The notes under the pieces: model-generated
The model's input: the letters and a program-made list of their open reading frames with translations, nothing else
What the model was told of the DNA's origin: nothing
Databases searched by the model: none
Part shown: positions 6,445 to 6,884 of the stretch, one piece after another
Position numbering within the stretch: the first letter of the stretch is position 1
Layout of the letters: each line of letters starts with the position of its first letter
Translations under genes and position numbers: made by a program
DNA from: PWND01 sp964614525
GTDB lineage: Bacteria; Bacteroidota; Bacteroidia; Bacteroidales; UBA7960
Assembly: GCA_964614525.1 (NCBI GenBank)
Contig: CAZTPA010000112.1
Coordinates: 1 to 6,884 of the forward strand
Length of the DNA stretch: 6,884 nt
Direction of reading: 5' to 3'

Positions 6445-6884
6445 ATGTTTAAAAGAATATTGCACATATTGTTTCTAATACTTGTGTTGAATACTATTGC
6501 TAATTCGCAAAAAGCAACAATAGATAGTCTGGAAAAAATTATCGAGAATTATCAGTTTGAAGACCTTGAATATGTGAACCTTCTCAATCAATTATCTTTA
6601 AAACATCAAAGAACGGATATTCAAAAAACTTATCATTATGCTTTATTAGCTGATTCTATTGCAGAAAAGCTTTCATTTAAATTAGGGAAAGCTGAGAGCA
6701 ACAGATTGATTGGCATATATCATCTTAGAAAGGCTGAAAACAATAAAGCTTTAAATTACTTAACAATAGCTTTGGAATTATTCAATGAAGAAAATAATGC
6801 ATTAGGAATTATTAATTGTCAAAATAGTTTAGGTGCTGTTTATAGCTATTTGGGGGATTTTGATAAAGCGTTAGAGTTCTTTAG
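6445..6884 (+). CDS. Secreted TPR-repeat protein, 3' end outside window
   Basis: An ATG at 6445 opens a frame that stays open for 146 codons to the end of the window, so the gene is truncated by the window edge. It begins with MFKR and a hydrophobic stretch (residues 5-19) ending in ANSQ, a plausible signal peptide cut near residue 21, so the region after it should lie outside the cytoplasmic membrane. The mature part is helical with tetratricopeptide-type repeats: a degenerate one at about 46-77, a clearer one at about 82-115 (ending KALNYLTIALELF) and a third that begins near 122 with LGAVYSYLGDFDKALEFF. In Bacteroidota, such N-terminal signal-plus-TPR regions often precede a membrane segment and a cytoplasmic histidine kinase, LuxR-type HTH or cyclase/phosphatase output, but that part is not visible, so no function is assigned. 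It is divergent from the radical SAM gene. Confidence 0.85.
   Translation, partial: MFKRILHILFLILVLNTIANSQKATIDSLEKIIENYQFEDLEYVNLLNQLSLKHQRTDIQKTYHYALLADSIAEKLSFKLGKAESNRLIGIYHLRKAENNKALNYLTIALELFNEENNALGIINCQNSLGAVYSYLGDFDKALEFF

Overview
The window looks like a chromosomal segment of an AT-rich Bacteroidota (Bacteroidetes) bacterium, probably an anaerobe or an environmental lineage. Pointers are the A/T-rich start regions without Shine-Dalgarno sequences, candidate Bacteroidota-type -7 boxes (TAnnTTTG) before three genes, a SpII lipoprotein, a secreted TPR protein at the right edge, and protein similarities recalled from memory. The lineage is an inference; no marker gene is present.

Layout, left to right. 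(1) 86-1183 (+): a DUF2891-family lipoprotein of unknown function. (2) 1184-1405: a spacer and leader carrying a perfect 10-bp inverted repeat. (3) 1406-5112 (+): a tight three-gene cluster. It encodes AccD and AccA (the two halves of acetyl-CoA carboxyltransferase), then a 638-aa protein that joins an OadA/PycB-type oxaloacetate/pyruvate carboxyltransferase to a C-terminal biotin domain. A CTCYGTG repeat island lies between accA and the third gene, and an intrinsic terminator follows the cluster. (4) 5304-6194 (-): a radical SAM protein with a CX4CX2C cluster motif, convergent with the cluster. (5) 6195-6444: a divergent intergenic region. (6) 6445-6884 (+): the 5' end of a secreted TPR protein that runs off the window.

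The most interesting part is the cluster. The biotin domain of the third protein is not of the usual short OadA/pyruvate carboxylase type. It has the AccB (acetyl-CoA carboxylase BCCP) form: the 'thumb' insertion is present, the spacing from TFYR to the biotinyl lysine matches E. coli AccB, and an AccB-like N-terminal helix/strand segment precedes it. An oxaloacetate-type carboxyltransferase fused to an AccB-type carrier, encoded directly behind accD and accA with no biotin carboxylase (accC) in the window, suggests an ATP-independent transcarboxylase: oxaloacetate + acetyl-CoA to pyruvate + malonyl-CoA. This would resemble the propionibacterial methylmalonyl-CoA:pyruvate transcarboxylase in logic but be built from ACC parts. 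That is an inference; the alternative is that a biotin carboxylase encoded elsewhere loads the carrier. The AccA here also lacks the usual N-terminal helical region, which fits a modified complex.
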